Source: Candidatus Peribacteraceae bacterium (GTDB taxonomy: Bacteria; Patescibacteriota; Gracilibacteria; Peribacterales; Peribacteraceae). Taken from it: 12,085 nt of DNA. The translations under genes were made by a program, and so were the position numbers. How positions within the stretch are numbered: position 1 is the first letter of the stretch; each line of letters begins with the position of its first letter. The notes under the pieces were generated by a model that was not told the origin of the DNA, ran no database searches, and was given only the letters and a program-made list of their open reading frames with translations. The stretch is from positions 1 through 12,085 of the forward strand of contig JABFSS010000042.1 of the NCBI GenBank assembly GCA_013140485.1, in the 5' to 3' direction. This document shows, piece after piece, positions 1 through 4,709 of this stretch.

Positions 1-57
1 GTCATACAGATCTTGGATGACATCTCTGTAGCCGGAGGCGGCAATGATTCCACACAT
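1..57 (-). CDS. glmS: GlmS, glutamine--fructose-6-phosphate aminotransferase (N-terminal 19 codons only)
   Basis: The minus strand from base 57 to the window edge reads MCGIIAASGYRDVIQDLYD. This matches the start of GlmS (E. coli begins MCGIVGAIAQRDVAEIL). Cys2, exposed after Met removal, is the N-terminal nucleophile of class II glutamine amidotransferases, and the RDV four residues after the hydrophobic strand is typical of GlmS. The enzyme makes glucosamine-6-phosphate from fructose-6-phosphate and glutamine, the first committed step towards UDP-GlcNAc and peptidoglycan. The rest of the gene lies outside the window. No Shine-Dalgarno is seen before the ATG; the upstream DNA is a repeat of the heptamer CACTAAT (minus-strand reading). 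Other class II amidotransferases such as PurF and AsnB also begin MCGI, but the RDV pattern favours GlmS. Confidence 0.75.
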   Translation of the reverse strand, partial: MCGIIAASGYRDVIQDLYD

Positions 58-60
58 CGT

Positions 61-94
61 AGTGATTAGTGATTAGTTATTAGTGAATAGTGAA
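61..94. repeat. Heptamer tandem repeat, about five copies of AGTGATT
   Basis: Consecutive 7-nt units read AGTGATT, AGTGATT, AGTTATT, AGTGAAT and a partial AGTGAA. The array begins only 4 nt upstream of the glmS start codon. On the minus strand the unit is AATCACT, so TAAT-containing -10-like hexamers recur every 7 nt just before the ATG. It could be a simple microsatellite or part of the glmS promoter. The remainder of the 58-237 intergenic region holds a short palindrome and a -10-like hexamer, listed separately, and nothing else I can recognise. Confidence 0.8.
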
Positions 95-173
95 AGGGCA
101 AGACGAACACGACTTTCGCCCGAATGGGGAAAGCCGAAATGGCACTGGGGCGGGGCTCCACGGACATAGTGTA

Positions 174-187
174 GAGAGATTTCTCTC
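174..187. promoter_or_regulatory. Perfect short palindrome GAGAGA-TT-TCTCTC
   Basis: Six-base arms are separated by two bases. It lies 12 nt upstream of a -10-like TATACT (200-205), where a -35 or an operator would sit, ahead of the 371-aa gene. A dimeric repressor site is possible. The sequence is of low complexity, so chance is a real alternative. Confidence 0.25.
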
Positions 188-199
188 AACGGCAAGCTC

Positions 200-205
200 T
201 ATACT
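200..205 (+). promoter_or_regulatory. -10-like hexamer TATACT upstream of the 371-aa gene
   Basis: TATACT matches the sigma-70 -10 consensus at five of six positions. It would start transcription near base 212 and give a leader of about 26 nt before the ATG at 238. No good -35 is seen 16-18 nt upstream. An AAAGG at 216-220 is too far from the ATG to be a normal ribosome binding site. Confidence 0.3.
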
Positions 206-237
206 TCAGAAAATGCAAAGGTAAGCTTGTTGACCCT

Positions 238-1353
238 ATGAAACCTACGATCGTCCACGTCGAAGATCAATCGAGCGACTTTGAGCAGATGCAAAGGGAT
301 GCACTCTCACATTTTCTGGAAAAAGATTGCGGATATCGAACGGTACATTTTCGTACAGAACATCATTTTCAAAGTTCTATAGATCAGATTCAGCGGCTTA
401 TGGAAAGAGAGCTTCTCATGTGTGTTCTCGTTGCTGAGACAAAATTTGAAGATGAACTTCATGAGTGTCAAAGGCTCGTGGTCGAAACGCGGGACAAGCT
501 GGGTAGCATTCCTGTGATCATCATGCCCTATTTGCGAACATCAGTTGCGAAAGTTTCCGAGAATGATCCACATACTTTTGTTCTCGATCGCCATTCCAAA
601 GAATTACAAGAGCGACTTCGCGAATATGCGGATCGTGTCATCGGTTCGACGGCTTTCCGGCGAGCCCAAACACATGAATCGCGCAGTATGCTTCGCCATT
701 CGTACGACGCCCATAGCGATGAAGAACTGATGCTGGGGGCCGTAGACGATAATCATAAAGACGTAGCCGAATATTTGCGCGTCTGCCTCACTCCGACGTT
801 GTGCGTAAAATCGTATTACGACGACAGCCTTCCCCAAAGTGCTCCGAAACTTCAATCCGTTGAAGAGCAGAAATTCCTGGCGCAGGTGGAAGCCATCAAG
901 CGATTCACTGCTTGCGAGCAAAAAGATTTTCTACGACAGCTGCAATTGACTGAGCAACTTCGACGGAAAGATGTGAGTGGCTATGCTATTGATCTTCACT
1001 CGTTTATCTCCGCGACGAGCCACGGATATGGTCTCCACGACTATGCAACACGTGCTCTGATGGGCAGACTTACAGCGTTGCAAGAACTTCGCGAACACAG
1101 GAAGCTTTTCTCGCCGAACGATATCAATTGCCGTATTGCTAGAGGCCTGCTGCACTGGAAAGAGGATGGGCATGCCATTCCTATTTTGCGTCTTACGGAC
1201 ATCGGTGATCGCAGCATGGATAATATTTCAACTGAGATGTTGCGTGAACTCGGGCGGCACCTATTGTCTCAGCACTCATTTATTCCTGTTGATTGCGATG
1301 GGCGAATCATTGACGGAGAATACGAATATGCGAAGCAAGAGGGCGATGAATAG
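238..1353 (+). CDS. Unrecognised 371-aa protein with a degenerate response-regulator-receiver-like N-terminus
   Basis: I do not recognise the whole protein. Residues 3-137 look like a receiver fold: a first strand TIVHVED ending in the acidic pair E9-D10, a hydrophobic strand MCVLVAET (61-68), a strand IPVIIMP (91-97), and FVLDRHSKELQERL (114-127) where receivers have the K-P-containing strand 5 and helix 5. The phosphoacceptor Asp at the end of strand 3 is not there (Ala66/Glu67 instead) and Arg118/His119 stand where Lys-Pro is usual, so it would be a pseudo-receiver that is not phosphorylated. Residues 140-371 are mostly helical and charged, with no HTH, HATPase or GGDEF motif that I can see. 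There is no signal peptide or membrane segment, so it is probably cytoplasmic. The ATG at 238 has no Shine-Dalgarno and no in-frame alternative upstream. It stands alone: glmS diverges from it and the next gene converges on it. Confidence 0.7.
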   Translation: MKPTIVHVEDQSSDFEQMQRDALSHFLEKDCGYRTVHFRTEHHFQSSIDQIQRLMERELLMCVLVAETKFEDELHECQRLVVETRDKLGSIPVIIMPYLRTSVAKVSENDPHTFVLDRHSKELQERLREYADRVIGSTAFRRAQTHESRSMLRHSYDAHSDEELMLGAVDDNHKDVAEYLRVCLTPTLCVKSYYDDSLPQSAPKLQSVEEQKFLAQVEAIKRFTACEQKDFLRQLQLTEQLRRKDVSGYAIDLHSFISATSHGYGLHDYATRALMGRLTALQELREHRKLFSPNDINCRIARGLLHWKEDGHAIPILRLTDIGDRSMDNISTEMLRELGRHLLSQHSFIPVDCDGRIIDGEYEYAKQEGDE

Positions 1354-1361
1354 AACACAGG

Positions 1362-1403
1362 TTATTGTCGCTGCTTCGCCCGCACAGCATTTCGGATCAC
1401 GCT
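1362..1403 (-). pseudogene. Relic of a folD 3' end (14 codons including stop)
   Basis: Read on the minus strand these bases give SVIRNAVRAKQRQ and a TAA stop. The intact folD in this window ends SLIRNTVRAKQRQLAA, and the two stretches match at 33 of 42 bases, including 17 identical in a row. The frame and stop position are conserved, so this is homologous to the folD C-terminus rather than a chance match. No other part of folD precedes it: the upstream DNA on that strand is the end of the coiled-coil gene, whose TAG stop overlaps the first bases of the relic. It is either the distal copy left by insertion of an element at the folD 3' end or the remnant of an old duplication. Confidence 0.7.
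1369..1385. repeat. 17-nt direct repeat, left copy (possible attachment-site core)
   Basis: CGCTGCTTCGCCCGCAC occurs here and again, identical and in the same orientation, at 3753-3769 inside the 3' end of folD. The copies are 2,384 nt apart and flank four genes of unknown function. Flanking bases are similar but diverged. A short identical core in the 3' end of a conserved gene plus diverged flanks is how integrated elements often look, but no integrase lies between the copies. Confidence 0.55.
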
Positions 1404-1749
1404 AGGCGGCCCGGATTCCCGTGTGAATTTCCAGGCGCGTGACACGATGTTTGACGGTTTCTAGGTCATCATTCTTGAAATCCCGCATATCTTTGCGGAA
1501 GTTCTCCACCGCAGCCTCGAAGTAGAGGCGCTCGTCGATCCTGCTGAACCGTTTGATCGAATCGTCCTTGAAATCGAGGAATTCGTTGTGAAAGGTATCC
1601 AAGCGCTTTTCTGTGCGAGAAATATCGTGCTTCAGCTCCACCTTTGTCATATCGAGTCGCTTATTTGTGCCGCTCAAGCCTTTCTGAAAGGCTTTCTTCA
1701 GGACAGTCAGGTCTTTCTTGGTCGCAAATGCAGACATATCGGTCGTCAT
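1402..1749 (-). CDS. Small coiled-coil protein of unknown function (115 aa)
   Basis: The protein is almost wholly charged alpha-helix with heptad-like spacing of hydrophobic residues from about residue 14 to 108. A KRLD motif occurs twice (30-33 and 48-51). It begins with a TKKDL segment (10-14) like that of many small coiled-coil proteins annotated as hypothetical in CPR genomes, as I recall them. There is no signal peptide and no membrane segment. The start at 1749 has a C-rich upstream region with no Shine-Dalgarno; Met5 is an alternative start. A CATTAT hexamer (minus strand, 1768-1763) could be its -10 with a leader of a few nucleotides. Its TAG stop overlaps the folD relic, and it converges with the 371-aa gene. 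Function cannot be inferred beyond probable self-association or scaffolding. Confidence 0.6.
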   Translation of the reverse strand: MTTDMSAFATKKDLTVLKKAFQKGLSGTNKRLDMTKVELKHDISRTEKRLDTFHNEFLDFKDDSIKRFSRIDERLYFEAAVENFRKDMRDFKNDDLETVKHRVTRLEIHTGIRAA

Positions 1750-1871
1750 GGGTGAGGGGGGAATAATGCAATACCACCCTGCATGAGTCCATAAAAATGA
1801 CGGAAGAACCGCCTGGACAGATTCTTTTTATGAATGCAAAATTTGCTCTTCTGTAAGCCATAAAATCCGTT

Positions 1872-1920
1872 CCATAGGGTCGTGGAACGCCACTGGTCTT
1901 CTGTTACCATGGTCCTATGG
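1872..1920. promoter_or_regulatory. Imperfect inverted repeat spanning promoter and start codon of the 126-aa gene
   Basis: Arms at 1872-1885 and 1907-1920 pair at 11 of 14 positions, and the outer seven (CCATAGG / CCTATGG) are perfect. The right arm contains part of the -10-like TACCAT and the first bases of the ATG at 1917. Binding of a dimeric regulator here would block the promoter; in RNA only the right arm would be present if transcription starts at the ATG, so a DNA operator is the likelier reading. It lies in the 167-nt divergent intergenic region shared with the coiled-coil gene. Confidence 0.35.
1905..1910 (+). promoter_or_regulatory. -10-like TACCAT, 6 nt before ATG (leaderless promoter)
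   Basis: TACCAT keeps the three most conserved -10 bases (T1, A2, T6) and ends exactly 6 nt before the ATG at 1917. Transcription would therefore begin at or next to the start codon. No convincing -35 is visible. Confidence 0.4.
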
Positions 1921-2297
1921 TCGTTCTGGAAACCGTCTCTCTTGATCAACGGGTAAATGCTTTGCTTTCAGGAGTTTCTCAAAGTCTTACGGGAAAAAAG
2001 AGCTGTGCTCTTTTTGCGCAGATCAGGGAGGGGCTGCGGGTAGCGATGCTGAAGATGAAAATTCCCATCGATCAAGAAAACGATCCTGTGGTGCGAATGG
2101 TGATTGTTGAAGGAGTGAAAGAAGCGGTCCATGAGCAGCGACGAGATCCCGGCGTCACTGCCGCCCACGTACTTTCTCATATTCGTGTTTCCGTCGACGC
2201 AGCTTTTGGAATGGAGGAATGCACGAGCGGTCTGGCCTATCTCATGAAGGCCGATCAGAGCCAAAAAAGGCCCAGGCGCCAATCAGCAAAAAAATAA
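1917..2297 (+). CDS. Unrecognised 126-aa soluble protein
   Basis: No family recognised. The protein is predicted mostly helical, with helices around 8-22, 31-47, 57-75 and 82-98, and ends in a strongly basic tail (residues 117-126, KRPRRQSAKK) that could contact nucleic acid or acidic partners. There is no signal peptide or membrane segment. The ATG at 1917 is preceded by a -10-like TACCAT at the 6-nt leaderless spacing and by no Shine-Dalgarno. It is the first of three plus-strand genes between the folD relic and folD. The 123-nt gap to the next gene contains a separate promoter, so it is probably its own transcription unit. Confidence 0.6.
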   Translation: MVVLETVSLDQRVNALLSGVSQSLTGKKSCALFAQIREGLRVAMLKMKIPIDQENDPVVRMVIVEGVKEAVHEQRRDPGVTAAHVLSHIRVSVDAAFGMEECTSGLAYLMKADQSQKRPRRQSAKK

Positions 2298-2367
2298 CCA
2301 AAAATACTTCGAACTGTCTTTGATGACATGCTGCCTCTACTTTCATGGATACTGTCGGTGTGCTTTT

Positions 2368-2384
2368 TCACAGGAATTGTGTGA
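2368..2384. promoter_or_regulatory. Possible operator TCACA-N7-TGTGA
   Basis: The 17-nt TCACAGGAATTGTGTGA has five-base inverted arms and ends 2 nt before the -35 TTGACA of the next gene, a position suited to a regulator. No cognate regulator is identified. Confidence 0.25.
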
Positions 2385-2386
2385 TA

Positions 2387-2414
2387 TTGACAAATTATAG
2401 TAATATGCTAAATT
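2387..2414 (+). promoter_or_regulatory. Sigma-70-like leaderless promoter of the first 210-aa membrane protein gene
   Basis: A perfect -35 TTGACA (2387-2392), a 16-nt spacer, a TGC extended -10 element (2406-2408) and TAAATT (2409-2414) are present. The -10 ends 6 nt before the ATG at 2421, so the message should start at or next to the start codon. This is the best-formed promoter in the window and anchors the reading of the weaker ones. Confidence 0.7.
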
Positions 2415-2420
2415 TACTTC

Positions 2421-3053
2421 ATGTCCGAATCCCCGAGAAGTTCCAACGAGTCCGGCGGTCTCTTGCACGAGGCAGTCGAAATGGTGAAAAAGAATGTCGG
2501 TTTGGTCATTGCCGGCGTCAGTGCTTTGACTCTTACCACATGTTTCTTCGTCGGGGTCATCTCGCTCGATGGGATGAAAGTTGACGGCGTAAAACTCGTG
2601 AAGGACGGCGGCAAAGAGAAGAAGGATGGGGGCAAGGAGAAAAAAGATGCCGGAATACCAGATGACAAAGAAGAGAAAGACGCGGGTCCCTACGAAAGTT
2701 TTACCGTTTTTTATGCAGGCAACTCTGATCCGGAAGGCGTAAAGACGGTAAAGTGTCGCGTCTGCGTTTTCCGCGTCGCGTTCCGAGGGAAGCCTTCGCC
2801 GGAGGATCTTGCGAAAGCCATCGACCGCGCAAAAAATGACGCTTTGGAAGAAATGAAGTCGAAGGGCCATCGCAATGCTTTTCCTTTGCGAACCGAAGAT
2901 TTTCATCCGGGAACGCCGCCGATCCCCGGTGTTCTGGAAAGAGGTTCTCCCTTCATGCAAGATGTGACAAAGCACGCGAAGATGCAGCAGGGAGAGAATA
3001 AGGAGCGCGTGGTGTACATCATCGCTGCGAATGCAGCGCGCATAGATGAGTAA
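2421..3053 (+). CDS. Single-pass membrane protein of unknown function (210 aa), paralogue A
   Basis: Residues 1-25 are a short hydrophilic N-terminus and 26-48 a membrane helix, followed by SLDGMKVDGVK, a lysine-rich linker (60-88) and a mixed alpha/beta domain (about 92-210). With lysines on the N-terminal side (23-24) and a lysine-rich segment after the helix, topology is uncertain; the lack of a cleavage site suggests an anchor. The linker holds an exact heptapeptide repeat KDGGKEK x2. The C-terminal domain has the order strand (CVFRVAF), long helix (SPEDLAKAIDRAKNDALEEM), NAFPLRTEDF, then a final strand. The next gene encodes a protein of the same length and layout. Translation probably starts leaderless at 2421. 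No family recognised. Confidence 0.65.
   Translation: MSESPRSSNESGGLLHEAVEMVKKNVGLVIAGVSALTLTTCFFVGVISLDGMKVDGVKLVKDGGKEKKDGGKEKKDAGIPDDKEEKDAGPYESFTVFYAGNSDPEGVKTVKCRVCVFRVAFRGKPSPEDLAKAIDRAKNDALEEMKSKGHRNAFPLRTEDFHPGTPPIPGVLERGSPFMQDVTKHAKMQQGENKERVVYIIAANAARIDE
2601..2642. repeat. Two-copy 21-nt coding tandem repeat
   Basis: Two 21-nt units (2601-2621, 2622-2642) encode KDGGKEK twice and are followed by a partial third unit KDAG. Synonymous differences between the copies show that the duplication is not brand new. The repeat extends the charged linker between the membrane helix and the C-terminal domain. Confidence 0.8.
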
Positions 3054-3084
3054 AATTTGACACATTTTTTTCCGCAAGAACCGT

Positions 3085-3717
3085 ATGTCACCTCAAGAGC
3101 ATCTCGATTCTGAACCCTCTGCCGGCTTGTCGTCAGAAGTGGTGAAATTTGTGAAAAACAATATCGCAGGGATTATGCTCGGCGTCGGTGCTTTCACTCT
3201 CGCTACTTTTTTAGCCGTTGTGGCTGTCTCGGTTGATGGGACGAAAATTGAAGGTCAATTTAAAAAACCTCAGGATAAAGGAGCGCAGAAGAAAGGAAAT
3301 GATGCACAAGAGGTGAAGACGCCAGTCTTTCCGCTCGAACATCTCGGATTGTCCTCAGTGCAAGTGATTAGAAAAGTGCAGGGATTTGAAGCTCGTGTGT
3401 CTGGGAAAAACAAAGTCGAGTCCAAAATGGTGGATAAGTTTTACTATATCGTCCTGATCGAGCACAAAGGTGCACCGGACAACAAAGCCGAAGAACTCAT
3501 CCGTGCGACGTTGATTGAGCGCGGAGATGCACTGATCGCCTTGCAGAAGAAAGAAGAGGTGAAGGTGGTCAATGCGTTCAAGATGGACGACGGTGATGAG
3601 GATTTTCGCCAGAATGTTGCAACGTCCATGCTGCGGAAGCCACGGCCGGATATACAGCTGCCGCTCAACAATCGTCAATATTTGTGGGAGGTGCGGGTTG
3701 AGTCTGCGAAAAAGTAG
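3085..3717 (+). CDS. Single-pass membrane protein of unknown function (210 aa), paralogue B
   Basis: This protein has the same architecture and length as its upstream neighbour: hydrophilic N-terminus, membrane helix at 28-50, the motif SVDGTKIEG directly after it (SLDGMKVDG in paralogue A), a Lys/Gln-rich linker (59-78), then an alpha/beta domain. Aligned landmarks are AGLSSEVVKFVKNN against GGLLHEAVEMVKKN, YYIVLIEHKGAP against CVFRVAFRGKPSP, and NAFKMDDGDEDF against NAFPLRTEDF. Similarity outside these is low, so the duplication is old or fast-evolving. The gap from the upstream stop is 31 nt and no convincing promoter is seen, so the two are probably co-transcribed. No Shine-Dalgarno precedes the ATG. 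The 3' end lies 19 nt from that of the convergent folD. No family recognised. Confidence 0.65.
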   Translation: MSPQEHLDSEPSAGLSSEVVKFVKNNIAGIMLGVGAFTLATFLAVVAVSVDGTKIEGQFKKPQDKGAQKKGNDAQEVKTPVFPLEHLGLSSVQVIRKVQGFEARVSGKNKVESKMVDKFYYIVLIEHKGAPDNKAEELIRATLIERGDALIALQKKEEVKVVNAFKMDDGDEDFRQNVATSMLRKPRPDIQLPLNNRQYLWEVRVESAKK

Positions 3718-3736
3718 GCATCGTCATCCTCAAACC

Positions 3737-4588
3737 TCATGCGGCCAATTGCCGCTGCTTCGCCCGCACCGTATTCCTGATCAAACTTGCGACGGTCAGC
3801 GGTCCTACGCCTCCCGGCACCGGCGTGATGGCCGAAGCGATCTCTTTGACTGCCTCAAAGTCGACATCACCGACGAGGCCGTCTGCCGTGCGCGTGATGC
3901 CAACGTCGATCACGACTGCGCCGGGCTTCACCATGTCTTTCGTGATCAGTTTTGGCTTCCCGACGGCGCTGACGAGGATATCCGCGCGCTTTGTGTGTCC
4001 GGCGAGATCTTTGGTGAACGCGTGACAGACCGTCACCGTCGCGTTCCTGTTCATCAGCATCACGGCGAGAGGCTTCCCGACAACGTTACTGTGATTCACG
4101 ATCACGACTTCTTTGCCCGTCACATCACCGTAGCCGTAGAACTCCAGCATCGCGATGATGCCGGCGGGCGTAGCGGACGGGAGATGTTCAAAGTCTTTGG
4201 AGATCATCGTCTTGCCGACGTTGTACGCCGTGAAGCCGTCGACGTCCTTCTTGGGATCAATCGCGCGCAGGAAGAGGGGAATGTCCTTTACCAGATGCGC
4301 GGGGAGGGGGAGCTGCAGGATGAAGCCTGTCACGTCCGCGTCGCCGTTTAACTTCTCAATCACCGCGAACAATTCTTCTTTCGTGACGTCCTTCGCCAAA
4401 TGTTCATGAGCATGGCGCATGCCGACAGCGTCGCAGCTCTTGATCTTCTGTTTGATGTAGCTCTCGCTTGCGGGATCATCGCCGACTTGGATGATCACCA
4501 GTTTCGGATCGAACTTCTTCACGAGAGGCGCGAGGTCTTTGAACATGGCGTCGGCGACGGGTTTGCCGGAGAGGAGCGAGGCAGTCAT
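3737..4588 (-). CDS. folD: FolD, methylenetetrahydrofolate dehydrogenase / methenyltetrahydrofolate cyclohydrolase
   Basis: A bifunctional cytoplasmic enzyme that interconverts 5,10-methylene-, 5,10-methenyl- and 10-formyl-tetrahydrofolate, supplying one-carbon units for purines and formyl-Met-tRNA. At 283 aa it has the usual family length. Visible landmarks are Y44-xxx-K48 (catalytic YxxxK, Lys48), QLPLP (92-96), KDVDGF (114-119), the PSATPAG turn (137-143, usually PCTPxG), the dinucleotide-binding NHSNVVGKP (165-173), and TPVPGGVGPLTVASLIRNT near the C-terminus. The segment NHS replaces the common GRS or GAS of the cofactor loop, which may affect NADP versus NAD preference. The minus-strand start at 4588 follows a TACAAT -10 at the 6-nt leaderless spacing. 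The TGA stop is a true stop. A relic of the same C-terminus lies at 1362-1403. Confidence 0.95.
   Translation of the reverse strand: MTASLLSGKPVADAMFKDLAPLVKKFDPKLVIIQVGDDPASESYIKQKIKSCDAVGMRHAHEHLAKDVTKEELFAVIEKLNGDADVTGFILQLPLPAHLVKDIPLFLRAIDPKKDVDGFTAYNVGKTMISKDFEHLPSATPAGIIAMLEFYGYGDVTGKEVVIVNHSNVVGKPLAVMLMNRNATVTVCHAFTKDLAGHTKRADILVSAVGKPKLITKDMVKPGAVVIDVGITRTADGLVGDVDFEAVKEIASAITPVPGGVGPLTVASLIRNTVRAKQRQLAA
3753..3769. repeat. 17-nt direct repeat, right copy (inside folD 3' end)
   Basis: Identical to 1369-1385 and in the same orientation. In folD it encodes VRAKQR near the C-terminus. If the pair are attachment cores, this copy restores the folD reading frame and the other marks the far end of the element. 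Confidence 0.55.
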
Positions 4589-4594
4589 GATTCA

Positions 4595-4600
4595 ATTGTA
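4595..4600 (-). promoter_or_regulatory. -10 TACAAT, 6 nt before the folD ATG (leaderless promoter)
   Basis: On the minus strand TACAAT (5/6 consensus) ends exactly 6 nt before the ATG at 4588. The -35 region is not recognisable. It gives folD its own promoter inside the minus-strand cluster. Confidence 0.5.
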
Positions 4601-4628
4601 CGGTTGCCGGGCAGTGAGAGCTAGGGAG

Positions 4629-4709
4629 AGGCAAACGAAGTAAACGATGCAATCGAAGAAAACGAGGATCCTTGTTTGCCTCGTTTTCCTCGTTTACGTC
4701 GTTTTCCTT
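4629..4709 (-). terminator. Long imperfect inverted repeat after the SLH gene, probable terminator
   Basis: A perfect 9-nt stem (AAAACGAGG at 4659-4667, CCTCGTTTT at 4679-4687) with an 11-nt loop lies 21 nt beyond the SLH gene stop. The arms extend as an imperfect repeat (about 4629-4667 against 4679-4709, with roughly 9 nt unpaired) built of AAACGA/TCGTTT units. On the minus strand the stem ends in a short T-run. It would separate the SLH gene from the folD promoter. The repeated TCGTTT units could also make it a genome-wide intergenic repeat. Confidence 0.45.

Noticed and set aside
213..297. Repeated ATGCAAAGG near the start of the 371-aa gene (213-221 and 289-297)
   Set aside because: The upstream copy is followed by an immediate stop and is out of frame with the gene; nine bases is short enough to be chance.
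3057..3062. Perfect TTGACA upstream of the second 210-aa gene as a -35 box
   Set aside because: No acceptable -10 follows at 16-18 nt, where the sequence runs into the ATG; the gene is better explained by read-through from its upstream partner.
2343..3077. Minus-strand open frame (244 codons) opposite the first 210-aa membrane protein gene
   Set aside because: The plus-strand gene has a strong promoter at the right distance and an adjacent paralogue with the same architecture; the minus frame has neither.
3572..4351. Plus-strand open frame (259 codons) overlapping folD
   Set aside because: Antisense to an intact, highly conserved folD and overlapping the end of the 210-aa gene; no independent evidence.
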